A DNA stretch of 64,000 nucleotides from Pseudomonas sp. 14P_8.1_Bac3 (GCF_025466085.1 NZ_JANLOD010000008.1:62001-126000); one strand, 5' to 3'. Counted from the first letter of the stretch, positions 21,376 through 31,136 are shown. Translations and numbers: made by a program. Notes: generated from the sequence alone by a model not told the origin.

Positions 21376-22206
21376 ATGACTGACTGGCCGCTCGCTCAGA
21401 CCTATCGCTTCAACGGGCACTCGGTTCGCTACGCCGTACGGGGCGATGGCCCACCGCTGGTGTTCGTGCATGGCACGCCGTTCTCTTCATACGTGTGGCA
21501 CCGGATTGCCCCGCATTTCATCACCTCGCACCGGGTGCACTACTTCGACCTGCTGGGTTACGGGCTGTCCGAAAAGCCCGACGGTGATGTTTCCCTGGGC
21601 GTGCAGAACGACTTGCTGGCGCAGCTGCTGGAGCATTGGGGCCTGGAATGTCCGGACGTGGTCGCCCACGATTTCGGCGGCGCCACGGTGCTGCGCGCGC
21701 ATCTGCTGAACGGCAAGGATTACCGCAGCCTGACCCTGATCGACCCGGTGGCGCTGTCACCGTGGGGTTCGCCGTTCGTGCAGCATGTGCGTCAGCACGA
21801 GGCCGCGTTCGGCGGGGTGCCGGATTACATTCAACGGGCGATCGTGCCGGCGTACATTCGTGGGGCGATCAAGCGCCAGATTCCGGACCAGGAGCTCGCG
21901 CCGTACGTGCAACCGTGGATCGGCGAGCCGGGGCAGGCGGGGTTTTATCGACAGATCGCGCAGATGGATGAGCGCTATACCCGCGAGGTTGAACCGCTGT
22001 ACCCGACGATCCGCTGTCCGGTGCAGATTCTCTGGGGTGAGGATGACCAGTGGATTCCGATCGAACGTGGCCGCGCGCTGCAGCAGCTGATTCCGAGGGC
22101 GCAGTTTCATCCCGTTCCCAATGCCGGGCACCTGGTTCAAGAGGATGCGCCGGAAGCCATCGTCGCCGCCCTGCTGCGGTTCCTGCCTTTGCAGAACGCT
22201 GCCTGA
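21376..22206 (+). CDS. haloalkane-dehalogenase-like alpha/beta hydrolase
   Basis: A 276-residue alpha/beta-hydrolase. The oxyanion-hole HGTP is at about 32-35. The nucleophile elbow reads VAHDFGG with Asp99 in place of Ser, as in haloalkane dehalogenases and epoxide hydrolases. The acid is in WGEDDQWIP and the base His in NAGHLVQED. An Asp nucleophile means an ester intermediate on carbon; whether the substrate is a haloalkane or an epoxide cannot be read here. ATG 21376 is chosen over the upstream frame. It is probably monocistronic, between the queD terminator and a lone REP. Confidence 0.8.
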   Translation: MTDWPLAQTYRFNGHSVRYAVRGDGPPLVFVHGTPFSSYVWHRIAPHFITSHRVHYFDLLGYGLSEKPDGDVSLGVQNDLLAQLLEHWGLECPDVVAHDFGGATVLRAHLLNGKDYRSLTLIDPVALSPWGSPFVQHVRQHEAAFGGVPDYIQRAIVPAYIRGAIKRQIPDQELAPYVQPWIGEPGQAGFYRQIAQMDERYTREVEPLYPTIRCPVQILWGEDDQWIPIERGRALQQLIPRAQFHPVPNAGHLVQEDAPEAIVAALLRFLPLQNAA

Positions 22207-22218
22207 ACAAACCCAATC

Positions 22219-22232
22219 CCTGTAGGAGCGAT
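22219..22232. repeat. single REP fragment
   Basis: CCTGTAGGAGCGATCGG-type half REP without its inverted partner, in the gap before codA. Confidence 0.5.
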
Positions 22233-22330
22233 CGGTGGCATGATCAAGGCGGACATTTTCTTTGACTATCGTGGTCAATATCCTCGAGCCCGCGCCGCCA
22301 ACGCACCAGATTCATAGAAGGATTCGCCTG

Positions 22331-23578
22331 ATGCACATCATCAACGCCCGTCTGCGCAACCAAGAAGGCCTGCATGAGTTGCACCTGGAAAACGGCCTGA
22401 TCAGCAGCATCGCCCGACAGACCGAAGCGCCGAGCCTCGGGCCCGATGACCTGGACGCCGGCGGCAACCTGGTGGTGCCGCCTTTCGTCGAGCCGCACAT
22501 TCACCTCGACGCCACGCTGACCGCCGGCGAACCGCGCTGGAACATGAGCGGTACGCTGTTCGAAGGCATCGAATGCTGGGGCGAGCGCAAGGTGACGATC
22601 ACCGAGGAAGACACCAGGACCCGCGCCAGGAAAACCATCCAGACCCTCGCCGCCCACGGCATTCAGCACGTGCGCACCCACGTCGACGTCACCGACCCGC
22701 AGCTCACCGCGCTGAAGGCGATGCTCGAGGTGCGCGAGGAAACCCGGCATCTGGTCGATATGCAGATCGTCGCGTTCCCCCAGGAAGGCATCGAGTCGTA
22801 CCGCAATGGCCGGGAGCTGATGGAACAGGCGATCCGCATGGGCGCCGATGTGGTCGGCGGGATTCCGCATTTCGAGTACACCCGCGATCAAGGCGTGAGT
22901 TCGGTGAAGTTCCTGATGGACCTGGCCGAGCGCACCGGTTGCCTGGTGGATGTGCATTGCGATGAAACCGACGACCCGCATTCGCGCTTTCTCGAGGTGC
23001 TGGCCGAAGAAGCCCGCAGCCGCGACATGGGCTCGCGGGTCACGGCCAGCCACACCACCGCCATGGGCTCTTACGACAACGCTTACTGCGCCAAACTGTT
23101 CCGCCTGCTCGGGCACTCGGGGATCAGTTTTGTCTCCTGCCCCACCGAAAGCATTCACCTGCAAGGGCGCTTCGACACCTTCCCGAAACGCCGTGGCGTG
23201 ACCCGGGTGAACGAGTTGCTCGAAGCGGGGATGAACGTGTGTTTCGGCCAGGACTCGATCGTCGACCCGTGGTATCCACTGGGCAACGGCAACATCCTGC
23301 GGGTGCTTGAAGCAGGGCTGCACATCTGTCACATGCTCGGCTATCGCAACCTGCAAAGTGCGCTGGACCTGGTTACCGACAACAGTGCCAAGGCGCTGGC
23401 CCTGGGGGATCGCTATGGACTGGAACGCGGACGGCCGGCAAATTTGCTGATCCTGTCGGCGGACAGTGACTACGAGGTGATTCGCAGCCAGGGTTTGCCG
23501 CTGTATTCAGTGCGCGGTGGGAAGGTGTTGATGAAGCGGCAGATGCCGGTGGTGGAGTTTTTCGGCGATCCACGCTGA
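22331..23578 (+). CDS. codA: cytosine deaminase
   Basis: A 415-residue amidohydrolase. Metal ligands: HIH (residues 56-58, EPHIHLD), His in VDVHCDETDD and HTTAMGSY, and Asp in FGQDSIVDPW. The blocks GEPRWNMSGTLFEGIECW and the C-terminal VTDNSAKALALGDRYGLERG match CodA, which deaminates cytosine to uracil in pyrimidine salvage. The start at ATG 22331 has an AAGGA site; the longer frame is unlikely. No cytosine permease gene is adjacent. Confidence 0.9.
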   Translation: MHIINARLRNQEGLHELHLENGLISSIARQTEAPSLGPDDLDAGGNLVVPPFVEPHIHLDATLTAGEPRWNMSGTLFEGIECWGERKVTITEEDTRTRARKTIQTLAAHGIQHVRTHVDVTDPQLTALKAMLEVREETRHLVDMQIVAFPQEGIESYRNGRELMEQAIRMGADVVGGIPHFEYTRDQGVSSVKFLMDLAERTGCLVDVHCDETDDPHSRFLEVLAEEARSRDMGSRVTASHTTAMGSYDNAYCAKLFRLLGHSGISFVSCPTESIHLQGRFDTFPKRRGVTRVNELLEAGMNVCFGQDSIVDPWYPLGNGNILRVLEAGLHICHMLGYRNLQSALDLVTDNSAKALALGDRYGLERGRPANLLILSADSDYEVIRSQGLPLYSVRGGKVLMKRQMPVVEFFGDPR

Positions 23579-23600
23579 GTTTTGTGTTTGCTGGACTGAC

Positions 23601-23679
23601 GCCATCGCGAGCAAGCCCGCTCCCACACTGATCAAGGTGTACGCACATCCTCTGTGGGAGCGGGCTTGCCCGCGAAGGC
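23601..23679. repeat. REP palindrome pair
   Basis: Arms GCCATCGCGAGCAAGCCCGC... (23601-23627) and their complement (23653-23679) between codA and the convergent DapF-like gene. Confidence 0.85.
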
Positions 23680-23689
23680 GATGCTGGGT

Positions 23690-24682
23690 TCACCCCATCA
23701 ACCGCGCCGTACCAAACAGGCTGACCCGGCTCAACTCCCCACCCACTTCCTCCAACAAAATCGGCGCCGTACCACCGGGCATCACCACCTTCACCTCCCC
23801 CGCCTTAACCCACCCCACTCGCCACGCCGCACACGCCACCGCCGTCGCGCTGGTGCCGGACGACGCCGTCGGCCCTTCCCCGCGCTCGAACACCCGCGCC
23901 GCAATTCGCTGCGGCGACTCGCGCATCGCCCACTGCAAATTGATCCCCGCCGGACACGGCCGGCCTGCGCCGGTCGGCATCGCGTAGGCAATCCGCGTCA
24001 ATCCTTCCAACCATCCCGCTTCGCGCATCAGCTCATTGGCCGGCAAGTCTGCGACATCATCCACCAGGGTCACGCAATGCGGATTGCCGACCCGCACGAA
24101 CTGGCTGCGAGACCAGGCCGGATTCAATGCCGACAACGATTGCACATGGCTGAGTTCACGACCGTTGAACGTCACGCCGGCAACCCCTTGAGCACTGACC
24201 GCCGCGGGGCCGAACCCCGGTTTGCCAAGGTCCAGCCAGAAACCCTGCACGCCCTCGACGCGCGCAGAGGTCACCGACGTTTCCCCCGGTGAGCGCGTAT
24301 CGGCCTTGTCATGATGAACCCTGAGCAGACACGCCTGGTTTCGCGGGAACAGTCCTTGATCGCTGAGCGCCTGGGAAAAAATCGTCAGCCCGTTGCCGCT
24401 GCGCTCGGCCAGGCTGCCGTCGGTGTTGACGATCAACAGATCGAACGGTGGCGCGGATTGGAATGGACCGACCAGCAGCCCGTCGCTGCGATGGGCCTTG
24501 CTGCCGGGCGGTTGCGTGCCCGGCGCCCAGGCACAGAAGGCCTCGATGGCCGCCGAGGTCCAGGTCGCACGGGTTTGCGCCGCGAGGCTGGCCCGTCCAG
24601 GTAGATCGATTCCTTGGTGGCGCAGCGCGTCCGGCGCCACCACCGCGTAGATATTGCCGCGGGCATCGTAGAACGGCGTCAT
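23690..24682 (-). CDS. diaminopimelate-epimerase-fold protein lacking catalytic cysteines
   Basis: A 330-residue two-lobed DapF-like protein. The first lobe has RSGNGLTIF where DapF has GNGxRC, and the second has SSGTSATAVA where DapF has GTGACA, so both active-site Cys positions are replaced. VRVGNPHCVTLVDD matches the DapF GNPH block. It may be a PhzF/DapF-fold enzyme with different chemistry rather than a racemase. ATG 24682 has AGGAGG, so the 52 upstream codons are excluded. It is divergent from the MFS gene. Confidence 0.72.
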   Translation of the reverse strand: MTPFYDARGNIYAVVAPDALRHQGIDLPGRASLAAQTRATWTSAAIEAFCAWAPGTQPPGSKAHRSDGLLVGPFQSAPPFDLLIVNTDGSLAERSGNGLTIFSQALSDQGLFPRNQACLLRVHHDKADTRSPGETSVTSARVEGVQGFWLDLGKPGFGPAAVSAQGVAGVTFNGRELSHVQSLSALNPAWSRSQFVRVGNPHCVTLVDDVADLPANELMREAGWLEGLTRIAYAMPTGAGRPCPAGINLQWAMRESPQRIAARVFERGEGPTASSGTSATAVACAAWRVGWVKAGEVKVVMPGGTAPILLEEVGGELSRVSLFGTARLMG

Positions 24683-24846
24683 GGCGCCTCCTGTCCACAC
24701 ATCGAAGGCAACAACATATCGCGAAACAGCGAAGGGCTGTGCAAGGATGTCACCGTGCCTCAACGCGAAACCGTCCGGACGCTGATCGAACCTCATCGGT
24801 GAGTCACTGTCCCTTGGGGACGCGACGTTTTTTGCCAAGGATCGAT

Positions 24847-25998
24847 ATGACCAACCTCAACACCCGGGCCACCTTCGTGCCCGGACGCCAGCAACAGATG
24901 TCCACGCGCGTGGCTTTTTTCATCGCCGGATTCGGGATTGCCGCCTGGGCGCCGCTGGTGCCTTACGCCAAGGCCCGGGCCGGGCTCGATGAAGGCACCC
25001 TTGGCCTGCTGTTGTTGTGCCTGGGGGTTGGTTCGATTCTGGCGATGCCGCTGGCCGGGCTGCTGGCCACGCGTTTCGGTTGCCGGCGGGTGGCGGTCGG
25101 CGGGACGTTGCTGATCTGTGCCGCCCTGCCGCTGCTGGCGACGGTGTCGTCGATTCCGGCGCTGATCGCGGCGTTGTTCATGTTCGGCGCGGGGCTGGGC
25201 ACGGTGGATTCGACCGTCAACCTGCAGGCGGTGATCGTCGAGCGGGCGAGCGGCAAGACCATGATGTCGGGTTTTCACGGGCTGTTCAGCCTGGGCGGGA
25301 TTGTCGGCGCGGCGGGTGTCAGCGCCTTGCTCGGTTTCGGGGTGTCGCCGCTGGGGGCGACGCTGGCGGTGATCGTGCTGCTGCTGGTCGCCCTGTGCAA
25401 AGCGGCACCGCACATGTTGCCCTATGGCAGTGAACGTTCCGGACCGGCGTTTGCCGTGCCCCATGGCATCGTCCTGTTCATCGGCGGGATGTGTTGCATC
25501 GTGTTCCTCGCCGAGGGCGCGGCGCTGGACTGGAGCGCGGTGTTCCTGATCCAGGAGCGCGGCATCGACACGGCGCTTGCCGGCCTGGGCTATGCCGCGT
25601 TTGCGCTGACCATGACCGTGGGGCGCTTGACCGGCGACGGGATTGTCCGGCGTCTCGGCGCGACCCGGGTGATCGTGTTCGGTGGGCTGACGGCGGCCGG
25701 GGGTCTATTCCTCGCGACCTTCGCCGCGAACTGGGAATGGGCGCTGGTCGGGTATGCATTGCTGGGCGCGGGCTGCTCGAACATCGTGCCGGTGCTGTAC
25801 ACCGCCGTGGGCAAACAGACTGTCATGCCGGAAAGTGTCGCTGTGCCGGCGATTACCACCCTGGGTTACGCAGGGATCCTCGCGGGGCCCGCGCTGATCG
25901 GATTTATCGCCCATGGCAGCAGTCTGAATTTTGCGTTTGGGTTGATGGCGTTGTTGCTGGTGGCCGTCGCTATTGGCGGGAAAGTGTTGAAGGTTTGA
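24847..25998 (+). CDS. MFS transporter
   Basis: A 383-residue protein with about 12 hydrophobic helices. The signature LLATRFGCRRV follows helix 2 as expected for major facilitator proteins, and LVRRLGATRV-type spacing recurs in the second half. The order resembles the YbjJ/FucP-like small efflux group. An AAGGA site precedes ATG 24847; the longer open frame overlaps the opposite gene. The substrate cannot be inferred. It may share the intergenic promoter region with the DapF-like gene. Confidence 0.82.
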   Translation: MTNLNTRATFVPGRQQQMSTRVAFFIAGFGIAAWAPLVPYAKARAGLDEGTLGLLLLCLGVGSILAMPLAGLLATRFGCRRVAVGGTLLICAALPLLATVSSIPALIAALFMFGAGLGTVDSTVNLQAVIVERASGKTMMSGFHGLFSLGGIVGAAGVSALLGFGVSPLGATLAVIVLLLVALCKAAPHMLPYGSERSGPAFAVPHGIVLFIGGMCCIVFLAEGAALDWSAVFLIQERGIDTALAGLGYAAFALTMTVGRLTGDGIVRRLGATRVIVFGGLTAAGGLFLATFAANWEWALVGYALLGAGCSNIVPVLYTAVGKQTVMPESVAVPAITTLGYAGILAGPALIGFIAHGSSLNFAFGLMALLLVAVAIGGKVLKV

Positions 25999-26000
25999 AA

Positions 26001-26077
26001 GCTTCGCGAGCAAGCCCGCTCCCACAGGGGTTTGTGAACACAAAACCAGTGTGGGAGCTGACCTGCCAGCGATAGCG
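26001..26077. repeat. REP palindrome, diverged second arm
   Basis: GCTTCGCGAGCAAGCCCGCTCCCACA (26001-26026; written in two pieces: GCTTCGCGAGC and AAGCCCGCTCCCACA) with a degenerate inverted arm at 26050-26077. Lies between the MFS gene and the receptor gene. Confidence 0.75.
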
Positions 26078-26099
26078 GTGCATCAGGCCCGCCAACCGG

Positions 26100-28523
26100 T
26101 CAGAACCCCACACTAGCCTGCACGAAGAACGTACGTGGCGCACCCACGTACATGCCCGAGTTGTTGTCGCTGGAGCGGGTGAAGTACTGCTTGTCGAAGA
26201 CGTTTTTTACCCCGGCGCCGACCTTCAGGTTCGACAGTTGCGCCCCGAAGTCATACCCACCGCGCACGTTCCAGGTGACGTAACCCGGAATGTCGCCGTA
26301 CTGGCCGTCAGCGGTGCCTTCCGTGATGTAGTTGTTGGTGAAACTGCCATCGGCATTCACCGCCACACCCGGCGAGCGCTGTTTGGACTGGGCAAACGCG
26401 TCGACGTTGTAAGTCCAGCGATCGATGTCATAGCGCAGGCCGGCAGTCGCGACCTGGCGCGAGTAGAACGGCAGGTCCTTGCCCTTGAAGCCCGGAATTT
26501 CGCCTTCATACACCGCGCGGGTGTAGGTGATTCCGGCGTTGGCGGTCAGGCCGTCGAGCCGTGGGTCGAGTGCCGCCAGGTCGTAGTGCACCGACGCCTC
26601 GATGCCCCGGTGGGTCGTCGCGCCAAGGTTGGTCCAGCCGGCGTCGTTGCTGATGTACTGCAGCTCTTTATCGAAGTCGATGTAGAACAGCGTCACTTCG
26701 CCGCCCCACACGTCATCGTTGTAGCGCGTACCGACCTCGTAGGTCTTGGCCTTTTCCGGTTCCAGGCCGTTGGCGGTGCTGTCACCCGAGCCACCCTGGC
26801 CGAGCTGGAAATACTGCAGGCTGCCGAACGACGTTTCGTAGTTGGCGAACAGTTTCCATGCATCGGAGAGGTGATACATCACACTCAGCGCCGGCAGCGG
26901 CTCGTTGCTTTCGATGCTGCGATTCTTTTCCGGTACGCGCTTGCCCGCGGTGTCGAGCACCGGGCGATCGTGCCAGTCAGTGCTGATGTGCTCAAAGCGG
27001 ATACCCGGCGTGATGGTCCAGTTGCCAACGTCGATCTTGTTGTCGACGTACACCGAGTTGGCTTCCGTACCCCCGGTGCGATCCTGATACACATGCCCGT
27101 CAGACCCCGGACGCACCACCGGCTCGTTGTTGACCAGCGCCAGACGGCTGGCTTCTTCGTGCATGCCTTCCTTCAGGTAGCGATAACCGACGCTGACCTC
27201 CTGGGTGGTCGGGCCGACATCGAACACGTGGGACACCCGCGGCTCGATGCCGAAGGTGTAGTAAGTGCGCGGGAACGAGCCGAGGGTCTTCTGATCACGG
27301 GCGGCAATGTTGCTGCCACGGAAGCTGTCGGAGTAGTACGTCAGCACTTCGGCCTGGGTCCGGTCATCGATCTGCCGCGCCCACTTGAACGAGATGTCCT
27401 TGCGGCGTCCGCTGAAATTGTCGTTGTTGCGGTCGGACTGGAACGGATTGGCGTCGTATTGCGCCTGGGTCAAACCGCCGGGCATGTCGGCGCTGGCGTC
27501 GTAGTAATGCAGGTTGAGGCTGAAATCGTCGACATCGGTCGGTGCCCAGTGGGTCTTGAGCAGCACGTCGTCGATGTCGTTGCCGTTGTTGCGCTCGCGA
27601 TAGCCGTTGCCGTTCACGCCCGAGTACAACAGCGCGACGCCGATGCCGTTGTCCGCGGTGCCGCCGGCGAACGCGGTGTCGATGTGTTTCCAGCCACCGT
27701 GCTTCGACGTTTCCAGGGTGGTACCAATTTCCGCGGAGGCTTTTTCCGGGATGGCGCGGGTCACGAAGTTGATCACACCACCGACGTTCTGCGGCCCGTA
27801 GCGCACGGAACCGGCGCCACGCACGACGTCAATGCTGTCGAGGTTGCCCGAGGAAATCGGCGCCATCGACAGCTGTGGCTGGCCGTACGGGGCGAAAGCC
27901 GCCGGCACGCCGTCGATCAGCACGGTGGAGCGTGGCGACAGGCGCGACGTCAGGCCGCGCACGCCGACGTTCAGGGAAATGTCACTGCCGCCGGTGCCGT
28001 TGGCATCCTGCACTTGCACGCCGGGCACTCGCTTGAGCACGTCACCGACGTTCATCGCGCCTTGTTCGACCATGGCCTCACGGCGAATAACGGTGCGCGC
28101 CCCCGGGTGGTTTTGCACCACGGCGGCATCGGCATCGCCGAGCCAGTCGCCAACCACCTTGATGTCGGTCACGCCCAGTTCCAGCGGGCCATTGGCTGCG
28201 GAAGCTGGCGCCGGCGTCAGGGTCACCGACCCTTCATCGATTTGATATTCGAGGCCGCTGCCTTGCAGCAACTGGCGCAAGGCCTGCTCCGGCGAGAGAT
28301 TGCCATCCACCGCCGGGGCTTGCTTGCCGGCCACCAGCTCCGGGCTGAAAAACACCTGCAGCGAGGTTTGCTGGCCCAGTTCACTCAGGGCCTGACCCAA
28401 GGGTTGTGCCGCAATGTGAATCGCATCGGCGGCGAAGGCCTGAGGCACGGCAACGTTGACCGCCAGCGCAAGGGCCAGCGGCAACCATGGGGATTTGTTG
28501 TTTTTAGCGGCGGATTTTTTCAC
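26100..28523 (-). CDS. TonB-dependent siderophore receptor, FecA-type
   Basis: An 807-residue outer-membrane receptor. A signal peptide ends near AFAADAI (residue 32). It is followed by an STN signalling domain (about 35-110, IHIAAQPLGQALSELGQQ), a plug (about 135-265, MNVGDVLKRVPGVQVQD) and a beta-barrel ending in the canonical C-terminal Phe (QASVGF). The STN domain contacts the anti-sigma FecR, so the receptor both imports a ferric chelate and signals its presence. fecR and fecI lie immediately upstream on the same strand. The ligand is not identifiable from sequence; FecA-like length and blocks suggest citrate or a similar chelate. Confidence 0.9.
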   Translation of the reverse strand: MKKSAAKNNKSPWLPLALALAVNVAVPQAFAADAIHIAAQPLGQALSELGQQTSLQVFFSPELVAGKQAPAVDGNLSPEQALRQLLQGSGLEYQIDEGSVTLTPAPASAANGPLELGVTDIKVVGDWLGDADAAVVQNHPGARTVIRREAMVEQGAMNVGDVLKRVPGVQVQDANGTGGSDISLNVGVRGLTSRLSPRSTVLIDGVPAAFAPYGQPQLSMAPISSGNLDSIDVVRGAGSVRYGPQNVGGVINFVTRAIPEKASAEIGTTLETSKHGGWKHIDTAFAGGTADNGIGVALLYSGVNGNGYRERNNGNDIDDVLLKTHWAPTDVDDFSLNLHYYDASADMPGGLTQAQYDANPFQSDRNNDNFSGRRKDISFKWARQIDDRTQAEVLTYYSDSFRGSNIAARDQKTLGSFPRTYYTFGIEPRVSHVFDVGPTTQEVSVGYRYLKEGMHEEASRLALVNNEPVVRPGSDGHVYQDRTGGTEANSVYVDNKIDVGNWTITPGIRFEHISTDWHDRPVLDTAGKRVPEKNRSIESNEPLPALSVMYHLSDAWKLFANYETSFGSLQYFQLGQGGSGDSTANGLEPEKAKTYEVGTRYNDDVWGGEVTLFYIDFDKELQYISNDAGWTNLGATTHRGIEASVHYDLAALDPRLDGLTANAGITYTRAVYEGEIPGFKGKDLPFYSRQVATAGLRYDIDRWTYNVDAFAQSKQRSPGVAVNADGSFTNNYITEGTADGQYGDIPGYVTWNVRGGYDFGAQLSNLKVGAGVKNVFDKQYFTRSSDNNSGMYVGAPRTFFVQASVGF

Positions 28524-28620
28524 GTCGAACAGAGTCCTGTGGATCGCAAGAGTGTGCGTTTGTTAATGCAAACCAGTTGCAGTTGGACAAGAAGACGATG
28601 AACTCGAAAAAAACCTGAAT

Positions 28621-29604
28621 TTATTTTGAAATTATTTCCTGACTGCCGTCCCCGAGGGTGCGCACGGCCACCGGCAGGATGTTCGGCAAGGCCTTGAGCA
28701 GCGCGTCGGTGTTGTCGGACTTGAACACGCTGGTCAGGCGCAACTGCCCGACTTTGTCGTTGCTGACGGTCAAAGGCTTCTCGCGATAGCGCGACACTTC
28801 CTCGGCGACGTCGCTGAGGCTGGCGTTGTTGAACACCAGTTTGCCGCTGCGCCAGGCGGTCAGCTCGGCCGGGTTGACGGCATAGGCCGCCGCGACGTTG
28901 CCCTGGGCATCGACCCGCGTACCGAGGCCAGCGGTGAGGCTGATGAAGGCGTTGTCGGCAGCACCTCGCCCCTGAACCTTGACCGTGCCCTGCTCCACCG
29001 CGACCCGGGTGTCACGGGCGCCGCGACGCACATCGAACCGGGTGCCGGTGACCGTGACCTTGCCGCTGCCGGCCTCCACCACAAAGGGCCGATCGCTGTC
29101 GTGGGCGACGTTGAACATCGCTTCACCTTCGGTCAACTCGATGCCGCGCTGGCCTTTTTCGTAGCGAACCTGCAGGTGGCTGCGGCTGTTCAGGTCGATC
29201 ACCGAACCGTCCGGCAGCGCCACATGGCGGCGTTCGCCCAAGGCCGTGGAAAACTCGGCAGTGTAAGTCGACGATGAATTCAAACCGCTGAACAGACCCA
29301 GGCCGAGTGCCACCGCCACGACGCTGGCCGCCACCGCATAACGCAGAAATGGGCGCCGCTTGCTAAGGGCCGGCGGGATTTCACACAGGGCCCGCAGACG
29401 CGCAGCGGGCAGCAGATCCGCGGCCGACCACAGGCCCTGAAGCCATTGAAATTCGTCGCGATGCTGAGGGTGCTCGGCCAGCCAATGCTCGAAGCGCTGC
29501 TGTTCTGCAACGTCGATGGCCGGTTCCTGCAGACGCACAAACCACCGCGCCGCCTCGTCGCGAACCGTTGTCTGCCCGCACGCGCAATCACGAGTATCCA
29601 TCAT
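28621..29604 (-). CDS. fecR: FecR-type anti-sigma regulator
   Basis: A 327-residue inner-membrane protein. An N-terminal cytoplasmic domain (WLAEHPQHRDEFQWLQGLWSA) is followed by one membrane helix (about 90-108, VAASVVAVALGLGLFSG) and a periplasmic FecR domain (ERRHVALPDGSVIDLNSRS). Such proteins relay a receptor signal to the ECF sigma factor. ATG at 29604 or 29601; the former is kept. It lies between fecI and the receptor gene, the usual order of a cell-surface signalling unit. Confidence 0.9.
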   Translation of the reverse strand: MMDTRDCACGQTTVRDEAARWFVRLQEPAIDVAEQQRFEHWLAEHPQHRDEFQWLQGLWSAADLLPAARLRALCEIPPALSKRRPFLRYAVAASVVAVALGLGLFSGLNSSSTYTAEFSTALGERRHVALPDGSVIDLNSRSHLQVRYEKGQRGIELTEGEAMFNVAHDSDRPFVVEAGSGKVTVTGTRFDVRRGARDTRVAVEQGTVKVQGRGAADNAFISLTAGLGTRVDAQGNVAAAYAVNPAELTAWRSGKLVFNNASLSDVAEEVSRYREKPLTVSNDKVGQLRLTSVFKSDNTDALLKALPNILPVAVRTLGDGSQEIISK

Positions 29605-29644
29605 GGAAGTTCCTGTTTGGCTGGGGGTGAGAAGGCGCGACCGA

Positions 29645-30145
29645 TCATGATTGCAGTCCGTCGAGGCGATCGCGCAGATGCCGCAGGGTGCGGATCATAT
29701 ACTTTTCCACCATGTTCTTGGACAGCCCGAGGCGCTCGGCGATTTCCGCCTGGGTCAGGCCTTCGATCTTCTGCCAGACGAACACCTTGCGACAATTGAC
29801 CGGCAGCTCGGTGAGCGCCCGTTCGATGGAATCAGCCAACTGGACCGCATGCATGAAATGCTCCGGGTCGCCGGACGACGACACACTGTGATCAATCGCC
29901 TCTGACTCCATGGCGCCCCGCCGATCCTCACGCCGATAACCATCCACCGCGATGTTGCGCGCGGTCTGGTGCAAATACGCCCGGGGTTGCTGCACCGCCG
30001 CCGAATCGGACTCAAGCACCCGCACGAAGGTGTCGTGGGCCAGATCCTCGGCCTGCTGACGATTTCTCAGGCGACGGGTCCAGGTGCCAACCAACTCTTC
30101 GTAATGCTCGAAAAAGCCGTGTCTGCGGGGCAGCTTGGGGGTCAT
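29645..30145 (-). CDS. fecI: FecI-type ECF sigma factor
   Basis: A 166-residue ECF sigma-70 factor: region 2 near QQAEDLAHDTFVRVLES (about 35-52) and region 4 GLTQAEIAERLGLSKNMVEKYMIRTL (about 130-155). It recognises the promoter of its cognate receptor gene when FecR is stimulated. ATG 30145 is chosen; the frame extends 47 codons upstream into low-complexity sequence. Iron repression by Fur is expected for this family; a Fur box was sought upstream but not clearly seen. Confidence 0.9.
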   Translation of the reverse strand: MTPKLPRRHGFFEHYEELVGTWTRRLRNRQQAEDLAHDTFVRVLESDSAAVQQPRAYLHQTARNIAVDGYRREDRRGAMESEAIDHSVSSSGDPEHFMHAVQLADSIERALTELPVNCRKVFVWQKIEGLTQAEIAERLGLSKNMVEKYMIRTLRHLRDRLDGLQS

Positions 30146-30341
30146 TGCGGTGCGCTGTGAAGACGGGGCGTGAATAGTAATGCTTCCTATTAACTGGAAG
30201 CAATGGATTCCAATTCGGGGCGGATGCAGGCATTCAACAAAATGAGAAGAATGGTAAATAAATGCTTCGCTTTTTTCGTTGCCCAACTGTTCTTATTTGG
30301 AAATCCTAGGTCTTTTTAGCGCCCCACCCTGCGAGGGGAGC

Positions 30342-31136
30342 TTATTTGGAGCGGTGTAAAACGGACTGATTGTTCCGCGTAAGCCCCAGCAACTCTAAAG
30401 GGACGTAGACGTCGGCCGTCGTCGGCTCAGACGCAGTGCCGGACGACTCGAAGTGTCCGTTCAACCGGTTGCCGGAAGGATCCTCAAGGTTGCCGAAAAC
30501 CGCCAGCGTGTAATGCGAATCAGCCCAGGAACGATCGGGCGTAAAGATCCATTTTTTTTCGCCAATCGCCAGCCGAGCTCGCCCCGGGATACGGCGATTA
30601 CTCGAGCCTGCAACCGCAAGATAGTCGACATCCCGACCGTCGATGGGAGCGTCCAACTCCACCACCAACGGTTCGCGCGTACCCGCTCGTACGCTACCGA
30701 TGTTCCAGCCAGAAGGGCGCGGGCCATCGTAGTCGTCGGCGCCCACCTTCCAGCGCTTGATTTCCTGACCGTCCAACCTCAGCACAACTACATCGCCGAC
30801 GTGGAGCACAGGGCCGTTGGTGTCATGAGCAATAAGCCCGGTTTTCACCCGCCCGGGATGCAGGAGTACCGTCAGGACCTTGCCACTGGGGGACCAGAGC
30901 TCCTGCTCAAAAAAAGGCATATTGATGACATTGCCGTTGACCTGGCTAAGTTCCAACCGAGGCAGGATCTGCTCGCCAATCGGCTGTGCGAACACCAGTG
31001 AGATGCGCAGCAGGTTCGCTGACACCTCCGGTCCGGACGGTTGAACGGCAACAGGTACTGGTTGAGCCGCGACCGCCCGAGCTGCGACCGCAATCCACAG
31101 GGCCAACGCGCACACTGCGCGCAACGCGCTCGTCAT
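30342..31136 (-). CDS. exported protein of unknown function
   Basis: A protein of about 264 residues with a signal peptide (VCALALWIAVAARAVAA) and a beta-rich remainder. The C-terminal part (RSWADSHYTLAVFGNLEDPSGNRLNGHF) resembles bacterial Ig-like SbsA-type domains. The ATG at 31136 follows GAGGG; the frame starts at 31151, overlapping the upstream gene. It forms a two-gene unit with the gene before it. Function is not recognised; a periplasmic or surface role is inferred. Confidence 0.6.
   Translation of the reverse strand: MTSALRAVCALALWIAVAARAVAAQPVPVAVQPSGPEVSANLLRISLVFAQPIGEQILPRLELSQVNGNVINMPFFEQELWSPSGKVLTVLLHPGRVKTGLIAHDTNGPVLHVGDVVVLRLDGQEIKRWKVGADDYDGPRPSGWNIGSVRAGTREPLVVELDAPIDGRDVDYLAVAGSSNRRIPGRARLAIGEKKWIFTPDRSWADSHYTLAVFGNLEDPSGNRLNGHFESSGTASEPTTADVYVPLELLGLTRNNQSVLHRSK

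Noticed and set aside
22244-23356. 370-residue minus-strand ORF
   Set aside because: Antisense to codA; low-information His/Val-rich composition, no domain.
26238-28601. 787-residue plus-strand ORF
   Set aside because: Long open frame antisense to the TonB receptor, a known effect of high-GC coding; its translation has no recognisable domain.
30150-30300. Fur box upstream of fecI
   Set aside because: AT-rich stretches are present but no 19-bp match to the Fur consensus could be defended by eye.
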